In this document: positions 43,746 to 54,723 of the stretch, piece after piece
Numbering within the stretch: position 1 is the stretch's first letter
How the letters are laid out: every line of letters starts with the position of its first letter
Assembly: GCF_040115645.1 (NCBI RefSeq)
Contig: NC_089575.1
Coordinates: 124,001-188,000 of the forward strand
Direction of reading: 5' to 3'
Source of the DNA: Euwallacea fornicatus
Taxonomy: Eukaryota > Arthropoda > Insecta > Coleoptera > Curculionidae
Length of the DNA: 64,000 nucleotides
Program-made: the position numbers and the translations under genes
The notes under the pieces: generated by a model
What the model saw: only the letters and a program-made list of their open reading frames with translations
Told to the model about the DNA's origin: nothing
Databases searched by the model: none

Positions 43746-44059
43746 TAAATTGAGAAATAATAGGTACATCTACATACAGTTGAAATAGGGACTTCCCCGA
43801 ACGAAACACCTATTCCAACATTGGCACCTTTCGGCCGTACGAATTGGGCTGTTGCCTAAATTTTGCTCGCTTTCTGTTCAATCAGGTGCCATTTTTTACT
43901 AATTGAAAATAAAATCGTTTTAAATTTTGTAATAATAACAATTAGTAAACATTTATTCCTGTCTCGAAAGGTTTTTTGTTAACTTTTTAATTTCATCGAA
44001 AACATAACGTTATGACACGAAATTGTGTAACCGAATACGGTTTTGGTTGTGACACCCTG

Positions 44060-44244
44060 TAGTTTATTTCACTGTTAAATAATGTGCCATAATCAGGTTT
44101 GTCAAAAAATGAAGAACTCGGTAAACGTAGTATGTATAGGGTGTCCCAAAGAAAATTTTATATTCCCTTATCTCGCAAAATATATAAGGTACGTCAAAAA
44201 GTTTGCTATCAAAGATCAATGGTTTTTAAAGGTATTTTATTATA
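44060..44244. other. Isolated mariner-type left end
   Basis: TATAGGGTGTCCCAAAGAAA at about 44136 looks like a left terminus, and the sequence may resume at 50055 on the other side of element R. No right partner was found. Confidence 0.4.
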
Positions 44245-44909
44245 CAGGGTGTTAGGTAAATAACTTTCGTAAATTTAATCAACTATAGAGAACATCATTT
44301 TAAATAAAAAAGCTCTCTACGACAGGTGTCCTAAACCTGACCATTTTCCGGGAAAACAGATCGGAAATTATATCATTCTCCTGGAAATTAGCAACGTCAC
44401 ATCGTATCTCTAAAATCGTGTGTTTGTTTATTTTGATACCAAACAAGGACAAAAACCATGCGTTTATGCACGAATTTTTCCTTTATGATCGCTGGCTATG
44501 TGTTTACATAGGCATTTTGTTAAAATATTAAGGGACTAATTAAAAAAAAATTAAATAATTCTTCATTAGTTAGGTAAAACTACTTCCCTTAAGTTATTAT
44601 TGTCAACTGTTAACAGTACTTATCTATGTACAGTAGCGACCAAAAGTTTGGAAACTTTTTTAATTTTGAATTATTTCAAAATTTTTAAGGGCAATTTTAT
44701 TTTTTTTAGAATATTGATAAGCATAAATTCACGTTCTTAAATACTAGTAAGAAAAAAATTGTTTATGGTTCTAAAGAATATTGTTATGGAATATTTGCAG
44801 TTTGTCGACGGACAAAAGTTTGGAAACCGTATTCAAAAACAGAGTATTATTCGATTATATTGGATTAATATCGCATATTATTTTCGATCAGTTTAGCAAT
44901 ATATCTAAA

Positions 44910-45276
44910 ACTAAATGTTTTTCGAGTGATTTGAAAAATAAAATAGTGGAGTTATATGTAAGTGGTCAGCGATTAATCGACATTTCAAGAAATTTACAAG
45001 TACAAAAAGGCAGTGTTTCCAAGATTTTGAAGAGGTATCGCAATGATAATACCACTGCTAATAGGAGTGGAAGTGGAAGACCTAAAAAGCTAACAGCAAA
45101 AGCAGAAGCAATCATCAAAAAGTTATCAAATGGAAATCCTAGATAGACCGCTGTTGATATTAATAAAGAATTATCCACAAAATATAACATCGTAGTGTCA
45201 GTAACAACTGTAAAAAAAATACTAAATAATCTAGGATTATTTGGACGAAGACCTGCAAAGAAACCACTTACAGCTA
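44910..45276 (+). pseudogene. Tc1-like transposase, N-terminal part (element K)
   Basis: A CFSSDLKNKIVELYVSGQRL helix-turn-helix with QVQKGSVSKILKRYR, the RSGSGRPKKLTAKAEAIIKK linker, a TAG at ~45144, then TAVDINKELSTKYNI and FGRRPAKKPLTA. It stops at the insertion of element L. Across the TA duplication the frame rejoins 46868 as ASCISNKNRKSRLQF. No clear ATG remains in frame. Confidence 0.88.
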
Positions 45277-46865
45277 AGGTCGTATAAATAGCACACTTTT
45301 AATATTCCAGATAAGTTTTAATAAACGTATACAATCTAATCATTTTCCATGTTTAAATATTTAATATATCTAGACAATCAAAAAAGCATATAAGTTTTCT
45401 AAGATATATGAAAAAATTACAAAAAAAATATATATTTCAAAAAATTATGGGACAAATAAATAGCACACTTCTAATTTCGTTCATAAAAATCTAATTTTTT
45501 TAATATTTAGTGGGATATCCATTTTGCTGGATAACTGCTGTTAATCTGGCAGACGTAGACTCTACCAATCTTTGGCAAAAGTCGTTAGGAATTCCATTCC
45601 ACGCTTCTTCAATGAACTCCCACAATTCATTCATGTTTTTGGCATTTTTTCCACTTAAATCATTTTTAATTCTTTGCCACAGATGTTCTATTGGGTTCAG
45701 ATCTGGGCTCTGGGCTGGCCAATCTAAAACATCTACCGAGTTGTCTTTAAGCTAATTCTTTACCAGTCTAGGTGAATGTTTAGGGTCATTGTCTCGGACA
45801 AACTTAAAAGTAACTGTCATAAATTCCTCCACGTAAGGTTCCATAATGGTTTCCAGGATGTTTTTGTAGACAAATCGATCCATAGTTCCATCTATCCTAT
45901 GAATCGGTCCAACACCTTTCCAAGACATAGCACCCCAAACCATGAGAGATCCTCCACCAAACTTCACAGTCTTAATTGTGTAGCGTTCATTAACACTCTG
46001 GTTAGGAGGTCGACGAACATGGATTTTTCCATCCATTCCCAGACGATTAATCTTAGTTTCATCACTAAATAAACATTTTTTTCCAAAAATTAATGTTTTC
46101 TGTTAAATATTTTCTAGCAAAAGCAACCTGGCGAAGCCTATTCCGTCGAGAGACATGCGGTTTGTTTCTGGCGCGGCAACCACGAAGATTTGCTTCATTC
46201 AATCTTCGTTTTACTGACTTCAGCGACCATTGGATACCATGATGGTCAATTATTTGTCTCCTAACTTCGCTTGCACTCCAAAAAGGATTTGCTTTGCTCA
46301 TTCTTACTATAATTTTATCTTCTCGTTCGGTAGTTTTTCGTTTCCTAGGAGCTCTTAACGTGTTTTCATAACTTTGTGTACTATTATACAAGCGAATAGC
46401 ATTGTAAACTAGCTTTCGAGAACATCTTAAATCTTTGAATCTTTGAAATCTTCTTGGCTATTTGAGAAATATTCTTTCCCTCGTTTTTGAGTTGCATGAT
46501 CAGTTGTCGCCTTTCAGTTCCACAATCTCGCTTCCTTCCCACTTGAAAACCTAGCTTGATTCCCCAACCTAGATTGATGAAGATGTAAGAAAAAAACATT
46601 TACTTACTGTTTTATACAATCTAAGAAGATAAGAACCGCTTTTTAAATATTTAACTTTAAATTTAAGCCAAACGTGCTATTTAAATGCCGAACGTAAAAT
46701 AATAAATTTTAATTTAAAAAACGGAGAAATGTGCAAAAAGGCAAATCTATAGACGATTGTTTTTTAGGGTTTATCAGAAGAATATTCTATAGCAAAAATT
46801 CCTATTTGTTTATTTACAATTTAAAAAAATATATGAATTTAGTATGTGTGCTATTTATACGACCT
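45277..46865 (-). mobile_element. Tc1-like element L inserted in element K
   Basis: AGGTCGTATAAATAGCACAC (45277) mirrors GTGTGCTATTTATACGACCT (ending 46865), with TA at 45275-45276 and 46866-46867. An inner CAAATAAATAGCACACTT copy near 45453 gives a double-repeat end. One minus-strand transposase. Confidence 0.93.
45500..46560 (-). pseudogene. Tc1-like DD34E transposase (element L)
   Basis: Reading leftward: VGRKRDCGTERRQLIMQLKN EGKNISQIAKKI (helix-turn-helix); a frameshift and partly scrambled stretch near 46440-46390; RKRKTTEREDKIIVRM; RRQIIDHHGIQWSLKSVKR; LFSDETKINRLGMDGK (first Asp, after a frameshift near 46075); GGGSLMVWGAMSW; VRDNDPKHSPRLVKN (second Asp) followed by a stop at ~45752; and SPDLNPIEHLW (Glu). 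It ends GYPTKY at 45500-45502. The catalytic triad is complete but the frame is broken at least three times. Confidence 0.9.
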
Positions 46866-46867
46866 TA

Positions 46868-47526
46868 GCTGTATATCCAACAAAAATCGTAAATCCCGTT
46901 TACAGTTTGCAAAAGACCATTTAGATTGGACAGTCGCAAAATGGGGTACTGTCTTGTTCAGTGATGAAAGTAAATTCCAACTCTTCGGAAGTGATGGAAT
47001 ACAGGATGTTCGACGACCAGCAAGGAAGAGATTTGAAAAAAATTATCAAATACCTACACTTAAACATGGTGGCGGTAATGTCCTAGTTTAGGGTTGCTTT
47101 TCTTCATCTGGTGTGGGCCCTCTAGTGGCTATTGATACCATTATGGACCGGTTTAAATATAAAGAAATATTGGAAAATCATATGCTTCCATTTCCAGAAT
47201 GGGAAATGCCCCTACAATGGATCTTTCAACACGACAATGATCAAAAACATGCTTCGCGTTTGGTGAAAAATTGGTTAGAAGAAAAATTTGTGCACGTTTT
47301 AATATGGCCTTCTCAATCACCTGACCTAAACCCAATTGAACACCTTTGGCATGAATTCGGGAAGAGAATTCGCAATTATGGCATATTTAATAGTGCAGAA
47401 TTGTTTGCAATTCTTTAAAGGGAATGGAAGGCAATTCCTGTAAGTGTTTGTCAAAAGCTTGTGGAATCAGTGCATAAACGATGCTTAGATGAGATTAAAG
47501 CCAAGGGATATACCACAAAATATTGA
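46868..47526 (+). pseudogene. Tc1-like transposase, C-terminal part (element K)
   Basis: Continuation of 44910-45276 after the nested element L. It reads SRLQFAKDHLDWTVAKWGTV, LFSDESKFQLFGSDG (first Asp), a TAG at ~47090 in GGNVLV, FQHDNDQKHASRLVKNWLEE (second Asp), SQSPDLNPIEHLWHEFGKR (Glu, DD34E) and a TAA at 47416-47418. It ends GYTTKY at 47524-47526. Confidence 0.92.
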
Positions 47527-47689
47527 TATTTTTTATTTTTAAAATGATTATTACTTTGTATTTTAGTTTATAGAAAATGATTTCCAAACTTTTGTCATCC
47601 AAGAATAATACTTTTCTTTGTAATTATATTTATTATCAAGCTGAAATCCTTTTGATGGAGAGATGGATTGAATTTCGGACATATTGTTT

Positions 47690-48385
47690 GAGTGCCGCAA
47701 GCCCTATATAGGGAGCGGGTTATTTACGGTCTCCGGATAGAATGGTTGGGGGGCATGGTATGGGAAGGGTCCATTCGGTGGCCATTATTGATTCCAGTCT
47801 ATGCAGATGACAACTGACTTACCTTGATGTTCGAGAACACTTCAGCATCTTTGCAGACGATACCTCTTTGCTTTGGAAGGATGCGAACCCTTGCGGAGAG
47901 GTGGGGGAGTAATGTGGGTTGACTTATCTTTTCTTTAACGTTCAAGAGATTTAGGTGTGATGCCATAAGTCTCAAAATGCGAGAAATACGAGGGTTTTGA
48001 TATCAAAGTTGATTCGTATCTCAGTTCGGTATCTGGAAGGTTGCCCATTAGATGGTGGGATCAGTATTCGATAAATTGGACTCGGGTTTTTTGCCAGGAG
48101 TACTTATTTCGTGCTCAGTGGGTTGCTCATTTTGGAGGTGTGTAGGCTTGGGGATACCAAACAGGGAAAAAACGGTGAGCTTTAAGCGTCATATAGTACC
48201 AGACAGTAGTAATAATATCACACTATCAAGACCCAGAAAAACTTTAATAAAAAACTACATAATTTATGACAGACTAAAGCTCTACAATCACCTGTCAGAG
48301 TCGATAGGGACTGTCCGGCAGATTAGGCCCTTCAGACGTGTTTACGATTTTAGATTTGTTTACTTTTGTATAAATACTTGATCTT
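47690..48385 (+). pseudogene. Non-LTR reverse transcriptase scraps inside element K
   Basis: IFADDTSLLWKDAN near 47845-47890 matches the FADD active-site motif of jockey/CR1-type reverse transcriptases. Further on, SRPRKTLIKNYIIYDRLKLY near 48228-48290 resembles the C-terminal tail of such proteins. The pieces are in different frames and much is missing between them. They explain why the right double repeat of K is stretched. Confidence 0.5.
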
Positions 48386-48569
48386 TATTTAAAAATATTA
48401 CATTTTTTAAATATTTAAAAAAAGAAGTGATGGCGTTTTTATTAAATACTTGATTTTAAAAAAAGTTTCCAAACTTTTGGTCGCTACTGTATGTACATAT
48501 GTATATAATAGCATCACGACATTACTTTTTTCACCATATTCACTTCACAACTTTATTATTATTGTGTTT

Positions 48570-49637
48570 TTAAATTAAGTATTCAAAATGTCCACCATTT
48601 GAATGTATACAAACTTGACACCGTTTTAGCCAATTTTCCCGCACGCTTTGAAAAACCCCTGGAATATTTCTGATGTGACCGGCAGCATCGAAAATGCGTC
48701 GTCGCAAATGATTTTCATCCCTTATTTCGGCAGCGTAAATCAAAATTTTCATAAAACCCCAAAAGAAAAAATCCAGAGGATTAAGATCCGGAGATCGGGC
48801 AGGCCAACGAGTGGGACAATTTTTTCCTATCCATCTGTTTCCAAAGTTATTATTTAAGTGCTCGACAACTGGACGGCTTATGTGTGCTGGAGCTCCATCA
48901 TGTAAATACCACATAATCGCACGCAATTAAAGAGACACATTTTCTAACAAATTTGGCAAATCATTGGTTAAAACATTTAAATAGTGTAGTCCATTTAATT
49001 TTTGAGGTAAAACAAATGGCCTTATAAGCTGATTTTCCATTATCCCAACCCACAAATTAATTGAAAATTCCTGTTGGAAGTTTTTTTAGGTTATTGCGTG
49101 GGGATTTTCTTCCGCCCAATTATGAAAATTGTGAAAATTCCAAATTCCATTCCATGTAAAACAAGCTTCGTCTGTCAATAAAATAGCAGGTAGGAAATTT
49201 GGATTTTCTCGTTGCTGCTCAAGAAAACGTTCGCAAAATTGTTGTCTCAGTGCAAACTTAGCCAGTAAAAGAGCTTGAACTCTTTGTACATGATACGGGT
49301 AGAGCAATTTTTCTTTTAGAGTTCTATGTACAGTCCAGTGGGAAACATCTACTTGGCGCGCAATAGTCCTTGTACTTCTTGTTGAAACCTCCTCCATAAG
49401 GTTTAAAATTTCGACTTCAGTTTCTGGAGCGACTTCTCGCCCTCGACTTCGTCCTTGGTATTTAGGGATTATGCTACCTGTATCCAAAAGTCTTTGGGCA
49501 CATTGAAGAAATGTTTGTCGAGCTGGAAGCTGTCTTTCTGGATAACGATACTCGTAAATTCGCCTGGACTCTTTAGAGTTTTGCAAAGCCTCTCCATCAA
49601 TTAAAATCGTCTCGTAACACTCACGTAGAGAATACAT
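48570..49637 (-). pseudogene. DD41D transposase of element R
   Basis: ATG at 49637. The N-terminal domain is of DUF4817 style (RRIYEYRYPERQLPARQTFL), then the RSRGREVAPETE linker, TRTIARQVDVSHWTVHRTLK and LLTDEACFTWNG (first Asp). The frame breaks near 49085 and continues INLWVGIMENQLI and LNGLHYLNVLTNDLP. A stop falls near 48928, then YLHDGAPAHIS (second Asp) and WPARSPDLNPLDFFFWG (third Asp, 41 residues between). It ends NGGHFEYLI at 48570. The catalytic triad is complete, with few lesions. Confidence 0.92.
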
Positions 49638-50054
49638 TTTTGCTTACTTTATATCGAAGTTTATGAACGAGCTATTAAATTAAAGGTCAATGGATACACT
49701 AATAAATTTGGGTCTATCAGAAATGCAAAAAAATTATCAGAATAAATACCTACAATTGGTAAAGCAACGTTGCCGAGTTAGATTTCAGTAAAAATTTAAC
49801 TATTAATTAGCTTTTAAATTGCTTTTGGTAATTTTAGGTTTTTTGGCTATACGTAAAACAGTCAATACTTGTCAAACACGTTTTGACACATTTATTCAAG
49901 TTTCACCGTTTATCCTAGTTTATCGATTGCCAACTTTAACCCTTTTTCTAATAAAAACTATCAAGTTTTTGACCCTAATTATAAAAAAAAATTGTTTAAA
50001 ATTATATTCTTAAGCGTTGGTTAAATTTACGAAAGTTATTTCCCTAACACCCTG

Positions 50055-50498
50055 TCTAATAATTTGACATATACAGGTTGTATCACTTTTGAGGTATAAG
50101 CATTAATCTCGTTATTTTAAATCGAACACCCTGTTTTTTACTTCGAATTACGCATCAAATTTTAGAGTCACTTTAGGTAAAATATTTTATGATTAAAATT
50201 TATCATTTCCCAGTTATTTCGGAAAATTCGAAAATTTTGATATCTGCAGAGCCCTACGAAAATGGATGCTATGCCCTCAACGTCGCCAATTCGGAGTTAG
50301 CCTTCTGGAGCTAGAAGAGGACTTAATGAGCTACGTTTTGGCTTGTTTTAATTTGAGAAAAAGCCTTTCACTACCACCGAAATATGCCCCCACAATTCAA
50401 TAATTTCAAACGTCAATAACTTGCTGCTTTCAAATAGAACGCCCTATATAATTTTTCGTCAAATGTTGCCCAACTTAATTGCCTGTAACTTTGTTATA
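50055..50498. other. No gene; MITE-like sequence
   Basis: Contains isolated terminus-like pieces (ATACAGGTTGTATCACTTTT near 50082; CGAACACCCTG near 50124) but no clean pair. No open frame of note. Confidence 0.4.
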
Positions 50499-50647
50499 CA
50501 GTCGGTGCAAAAAGTATTCATACATCGGCCCATTTTAAAATGAAACATTGTGGATATACAGTGGCTCAAAGTGAAAATGATACATCGCATAAATTAATAA
50601 GATTTTATTGAAAAATGTGCTTTCACAAGTTGACGAATAACTCTAAA
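50499..50647. repeat. Two adjacent Tc1-type left ends
   Basis: CAGTCGGTGCAAAAAGTATT starts at 50499 after TA, and CAGTGGCTCAAAGTGAAAAT starts at 50559 after TA. The second end also occurs at 59313. Element I interrupts it at 50650. Confidence 0.65.
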
Positions 50648-50649
50648 TA

Positions 50650-52058
50650 CACTGACTTTCCAAAAAACCGCAACACCAAGAAGAACACATCGTACACGTT
50701 TGATATTCTGGCATTACGTTGGGTCGGGTAATAGATAGAAACGATCAAAATATCAAAAGAAAATTACTGTGAATAAGTGAAAAAATTTAATAATAATTTA
50801 ATAATGGGTGGTATCTCCTCTTAAATTAATACATTCCTGTAAGCGACGTGGCACGCTTAAAATTAAATTATCAATATCTTCCTGTGGTATTGTATCCCAG
50901 GCAATCTGCACCTGCTCGCGGAGTTCATCTATGGTCTCTGGAGGGCGAGCTAAACGTTGAAATCTCCAACCCATTATATCCCATACATGCTCTATTGAGG
51001 ACAAATCTGGAGACCGAGTTGGCCAAGGCAAAGTATCCAAATTTTCAGCTTCCAAATACCTCAAACTATCGTTGGCTACATGTGGTCGCGCATTATCCTG
51101 TTGAAATGTGCTTCCAGCATGATCGTACATGTATGGTACAAGAACCGGTTCTAAGACACTATTAATGTACCTCTGAGCATTTAATCTATCATAAATGAAA
51201 ACAAGAGTAGACCGACTAAGATACTGGATGGCACCCCAAACCATGACACCTGGCGTTAAACCAGAACGACGCCTTTCCAAAAAGACCAAATTTAATCGCT
51301 CTCTTCTGCGCCTTCTAACACGTGACCGTCCATCAGATCGCAATAAACAAAATCGGCTGAACACGATTCTTCTCCACCCATCCACCCATTGCACTCTCAG
51401 ACGACACCACTCCAGTCGGGCCACCCTGTGGTTTCGTGATAATAGAAGCCAACGTATAGGACGATTTGAATTTAGTCCAAAACTTCGAATTCTGCGATAC
51501 ATCGTACCAAGGGAGACCCTTCGATTTAGGGTGGCCACCCAGTTAGCACCAAGAGACGGAATTGTTTCAAACGTTGCTGAACGACGAAGTCGCCGGTCTT
51601 CGCGTCGGTTCGTCATTCTTGGACGGCCACTACCACGACGGCGATTTACTGACCCTTCGTTAGACCAATCTCTCCAAGCTCTTAGCATTGTTGATGCGTT
51701 TCGTTCCAATCTACGTGCAATTTCGCGACAAAGTAAACCTGCCTCATGCATACCAACAATTCTTCTCCTTTCGAAGGGAGTTAACTGCCGATAAACTGCA
51801 TTTTGGCGTACTCGAGGCATTTTGCACCCATTCAATATGGTACTAACGGTAGTACCTTTATCGCTATCCGCCTGTAAAAAAATTTGCAAAATGAACGATC
51901 GTCACAGATAAAAAAGTAAAGAAAAACTTCATATCGCGTTAAAATACGAACTTGAAATTTTTATCATTTTTTTCTCTTTACAAGTCTAAAATCATACCAA
52001 AATTTCAAATACATACGATGCGTTCTTGTTTGTGTTACGGTTTTTTTGAAAGTCAGTG
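50650..52058 (-). mobile_element. Tc1-like DD34E element I (family of H and J)
   Basis: CACTGACTTTCCAAAAAACC (50650) mirrors the right end AAAAAAACCGTAACACAAAC read in reverse, which ends GAAAGTCAGTG at 52058. TA is on both sides. 1409 bp. It inserted into the left-end fragment of another Tc1 element. Confidence 0.94.
50798..51820 (-). pseudogene. DD34E transposase of element I, open but lacks first Asp
   Basis: A 340-codon uninterrupted frame from MPRVRQNAVYRQLTPFERRR at 51820 to RGDTTHY at 50798. The helix-turn-helix and GSGRPRMTNRREDRR linker are intact. The first catalytic block reads FSRFCLLRSDG, with the same 9 bp deletion as at 17769-18761. The second FQQDNARPH and the third SPDLSSIEHVWD are kept. 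A further in-frame loss of three residues after RRSAT is private to this copy. The protein could bind DNA but should not catalyse transposition. Confidence 0.92.
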
Positions 52059-52754
52059 TATAACAAGTAAGTTAATCGTTTAGGACCGTAAACAGTTCAC
52101 GTATTTGTATAACCTAAGTGACTCGTAAAATACGGATTCACATTACACGAAAGGTATCTATAGTGTTATGAAGGGCTTTATCGCAAATATTTTGGCTACT
52201 CAGAAGAAAAAGGTCAGGGACGCACATGTGACGGGGCAATGCAGTGCGTACCATGTCAGAAATAACGAGTAACTGAAATTCCTTTTCTCAGTATCTGACA
52301 AATAGTCATTCCAAAATTCTCATTGAGCACAAAAGTGGCCTTAACTTAAATTTTTGATTATGGAAAAAACTATCTTTGATTTTTTTTTGTTTTAGAACTT
52401 CTTATACGACCTTATTACTTATCATTTAAACAGTATTTGTTGTTTTTTTTTCAAAATTATCATTGACATCACCACCACACTAAATGTTCAGTGTTGTTTT
52501 ATAGTCATAACTAAATATAGTGATTTTTGTGGGTTCAGCCACTTTTATACTCAATATATTTCACTTGTGGTATAATGGTATTTGATCATTACACTTAATT
52601 TAATATTTCTCTTTTTTATTTTATTTTCTGTGTTGGTGGCTACTCTAAGTGATTTCTTTTCGTGTTCAACTTCTTTTCATATGTCCTTCCTCGAAAATAG
52701 GTCCCCAAGTATTATCCATATAATAATTTGGAAAATTCAACCACCCATGATATA
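52059..52754. other. No gene recognised
   Basis: AT-rich. A hydrophobic open frame at 52582-52760 has no motif and is probably a composition effect. Confidence 0.4.
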
Positions 52755-54622
52755 CAAGGCGTCTCAGGGAAAAGTATTCACTCTAAATATCTTTTCTGTG
52801 GTTTTCTTTAAAAAAAAACTCAAACACGTCAATTTAACGTGGAGGGGGACATCTTTTGGTGAAAAAGTTGTTTTCGAAATGTCGTCTCCCTACACGTGGG
52901 AACCATCCCTTTGAAATTTTCAAATTGAAAGAGGGGCTGCCTTATAGCTAGTTCAAAAGGTACTTTTTTTTATATTTGTACGTTGATCTCGTAAAAATGA
53001 AAGAAAGACTAAAGAACTTGATTTTAACCATTTTTACCGACATTTTATTTATTTTCTGGTAAAAAGTGTTGAAAATCACCTTCATTGACTTCCATACAGA
53101 TGTACGGCTAATTCTCAAAATGTCGTCACACCTTATCGACAATAACATTTCTGGTGTTATTGATCTGCACTCTTCGATGATTCGGGTACGGAACTTTTCG
53201 AGGGAACCGGATTATGTGTCACGGGTTTTGGTCTTCAAACGCTCCCATAAGAAAAAATCCAGGGGACTAAGGTCTTGGGATCTTGTGGGCCACTCCACGT
53301 TACTTTTTCTTCCAATCCATCTTCAAAGATATTCTTCATTTAGAAATTGTCGGACGCCACCAGTGTAGTGTGGAGGCGCTCCATCTTGTTGAAAAACGAA
53401 TTCTTGTACTAAAAAGCAGGGATCTTGTTCAATTATTTTAGTTAGCCTGGGAAATGTGGCGTCTTGTAAAAGTTGTAAATCGTTTCCTTCATTCAAGTTT
53501 CTTGGAATGGAAAATGTTCCACCAATGTGATCATCCAAAATCTCTACACAAACTTTCAATTTTTGAAGTTGTTAAGTATGAATCTCTCGGTACAAGACGT
53601 CATTCCAGTAAAGATGGTTTCATCTGTTACCTTCACCATTTACATAGATTGACCATTCATCAAAAACGTTGTATTATACAACAAATATCTGTTTAAATGT
53701 AACGTGTTACTAAAGGATTCGCAGAATTTTAATTGACGGTAAAAATCATCCTCATTTAATTCCTTTATTATTTTTATGACATCAGGATGAAATTTTACTT
53801 CTTTTAAAATTGTACGAATACTATTTTGATTACTCGAAACGCCACATTCCTCAGAACTCTTTCATACAGATGTTCTCTTATCCATCTGAAAATATCTCAG
53901 AACTGCAACGTGGACTTCATTATCTCTCATTGGGTGGTCAATTTCGTGTTTTTTTATTTCGGACAGAACCAGTCTTATGGAGTTCCATTAGTAACTTAAA
54001 TACACGAGGGTGTCGTGCCATTTTCTCCGAATGATGTAAGTTGAAGATACGAGCTCTTGCAACATTATTGTTTTTGCACTACAGACTCACAATCTTGATA
54101 CTCTCTTGTAACGTGTATGCCATTTTAATCAAATTAAAAATTGAACGAACTCCAAAGTGATGTCTTACCACGAAGTACTAAAACCACTAAGTTCAGAGGA
54201 AAATATCACTAAATTGTTCCTCCAAAAAAACTAAAGTTTATTAATTTTAAATGGAATATTAGAAATGTCATTGTTTTAAGTTAAACTGTATACTTTCAGC
54301 ATTCATTACAATAATGTTCATGATTAAAATCAAATTATTTAATTTTTGTTTCATTTCTACAAGACCGACGTACAACGATAAAAAATAAAAGCTCGACCAT
54401 GCTGAGCAGAAAATTACCTTTCAAACGAGATATAACACAACTCCTTTTCCAATCTGAAATTTTCAAAGGGTTGGTTTCCAGTGATAGAGGGATGATATTT
54501 CGCAAACAACTTTTCACTAATTAATGTCTCCCTCTTCATCAAAGTTTACGTGGTGTCACGACTTTTTTTAACAAACACCAAAAAAGATATTCAGGGTGAA
54601 CACTTTTCTCTGGGACACCCTG
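52755..54622 (-). mobile_element. DD41D element V, 1.9 kb
   Basis: CAAGGCGTCTCAGGGAAAAG (52755) mirrors CTTTTCTCTGGGACACCCTG (ending 54622), with TA on both sides. The inverted repeats run ~260 bp and are diverged. One minus-strand transposase relic. Confidence 0.87.
53045..54123 (-). pseudogene. DD41D transposase relic (element V)
   Basis: Starts MAYTLQESIKIVSL at 54123, then a stop, and LLMELHKTGSVRNKKTRN. The middle is scrambled. From 53559 it reads FSIPRNLNEGNDLQLLQD, FQQDGAPPHYTGGVRQFLNE (second Asp), a stop, RWIGRKSNVEWPTRSQDLSP and LDFFLWE, where the third Asp lies 41 residues on and SPD has become SQD. The end GDFQHFLPENK with TAA at 53045-53047 corresponds to the family HFEHLL ending. 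Confidence 0.87.
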
Positions 54623-54723
54623 TATAGTAGAAATACAAGACAAAATTTTGTGTTACATTTGTTGCTAATTCCCCATCGACGTTCTTAAAGAGTAACAGTG
54701 ACCAAAATCAAACTTCACTTATA

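Larger units (their letters stand above)
41800..44059 (-). mobile_element. Old Tc1-like element T with a MITE inside
   Basis: Inverted repeats pair about 41855-42000 with 43855-44010. Shared pieces are GTTAACAAAAAA, AAAAAATGGCA and TGAACAGAAA. The right terminus GACACCCTG is at 44059, followed by TA. The left terminus is too decayed to place, so 41800 is an estimate. A minus-strand transposase relic lies inside and is cut by MITE S. Confidence 0.65.
44631..48489 (+). mobile_element. Tc1-like element K, holding element L and a LINE scrap
   Basis: CAGTAGCGACCAAAAGTTTG at 44631 mirrors CAAACTTTTGGTCGCTACTG ending at 48489, with TA on both sides. Each side also has an inner copy: GACAAAAGTTTGGAAACC near 44812 and GATTTCCAAACTTTTGTC near 47579. 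That is an IR/DR layout. The right inner and outer copies are ~900 bp apart because foreign sequence (47600-48400) lies between them. Confidence 0.92.
44245..50054 (-). mobile_element. DD41D element R, outermost of a three-level nest
   Basis: CAGGGTGTTAGGTAAATAAC at 44245 mirrors GTTATTTCCCTAACACCCTG ending at 50054; the inverted match is ~45 bp (to AATTTAATCAAC). TA precedes the left end, but the right flank reads TC. The minus-strand transposase is at 48570-49637. Element K (44631-48489) sits between the left TIR and the transposase 3' end. Confidence 0.88.

Noticed and set aside
52582..52914. Hydrophobic open frame resembling a membrane protein
   Set aside because: Runs of Phe/Leu/Ile come from T-rich DNA; the second half overlaps the TIR of element V.
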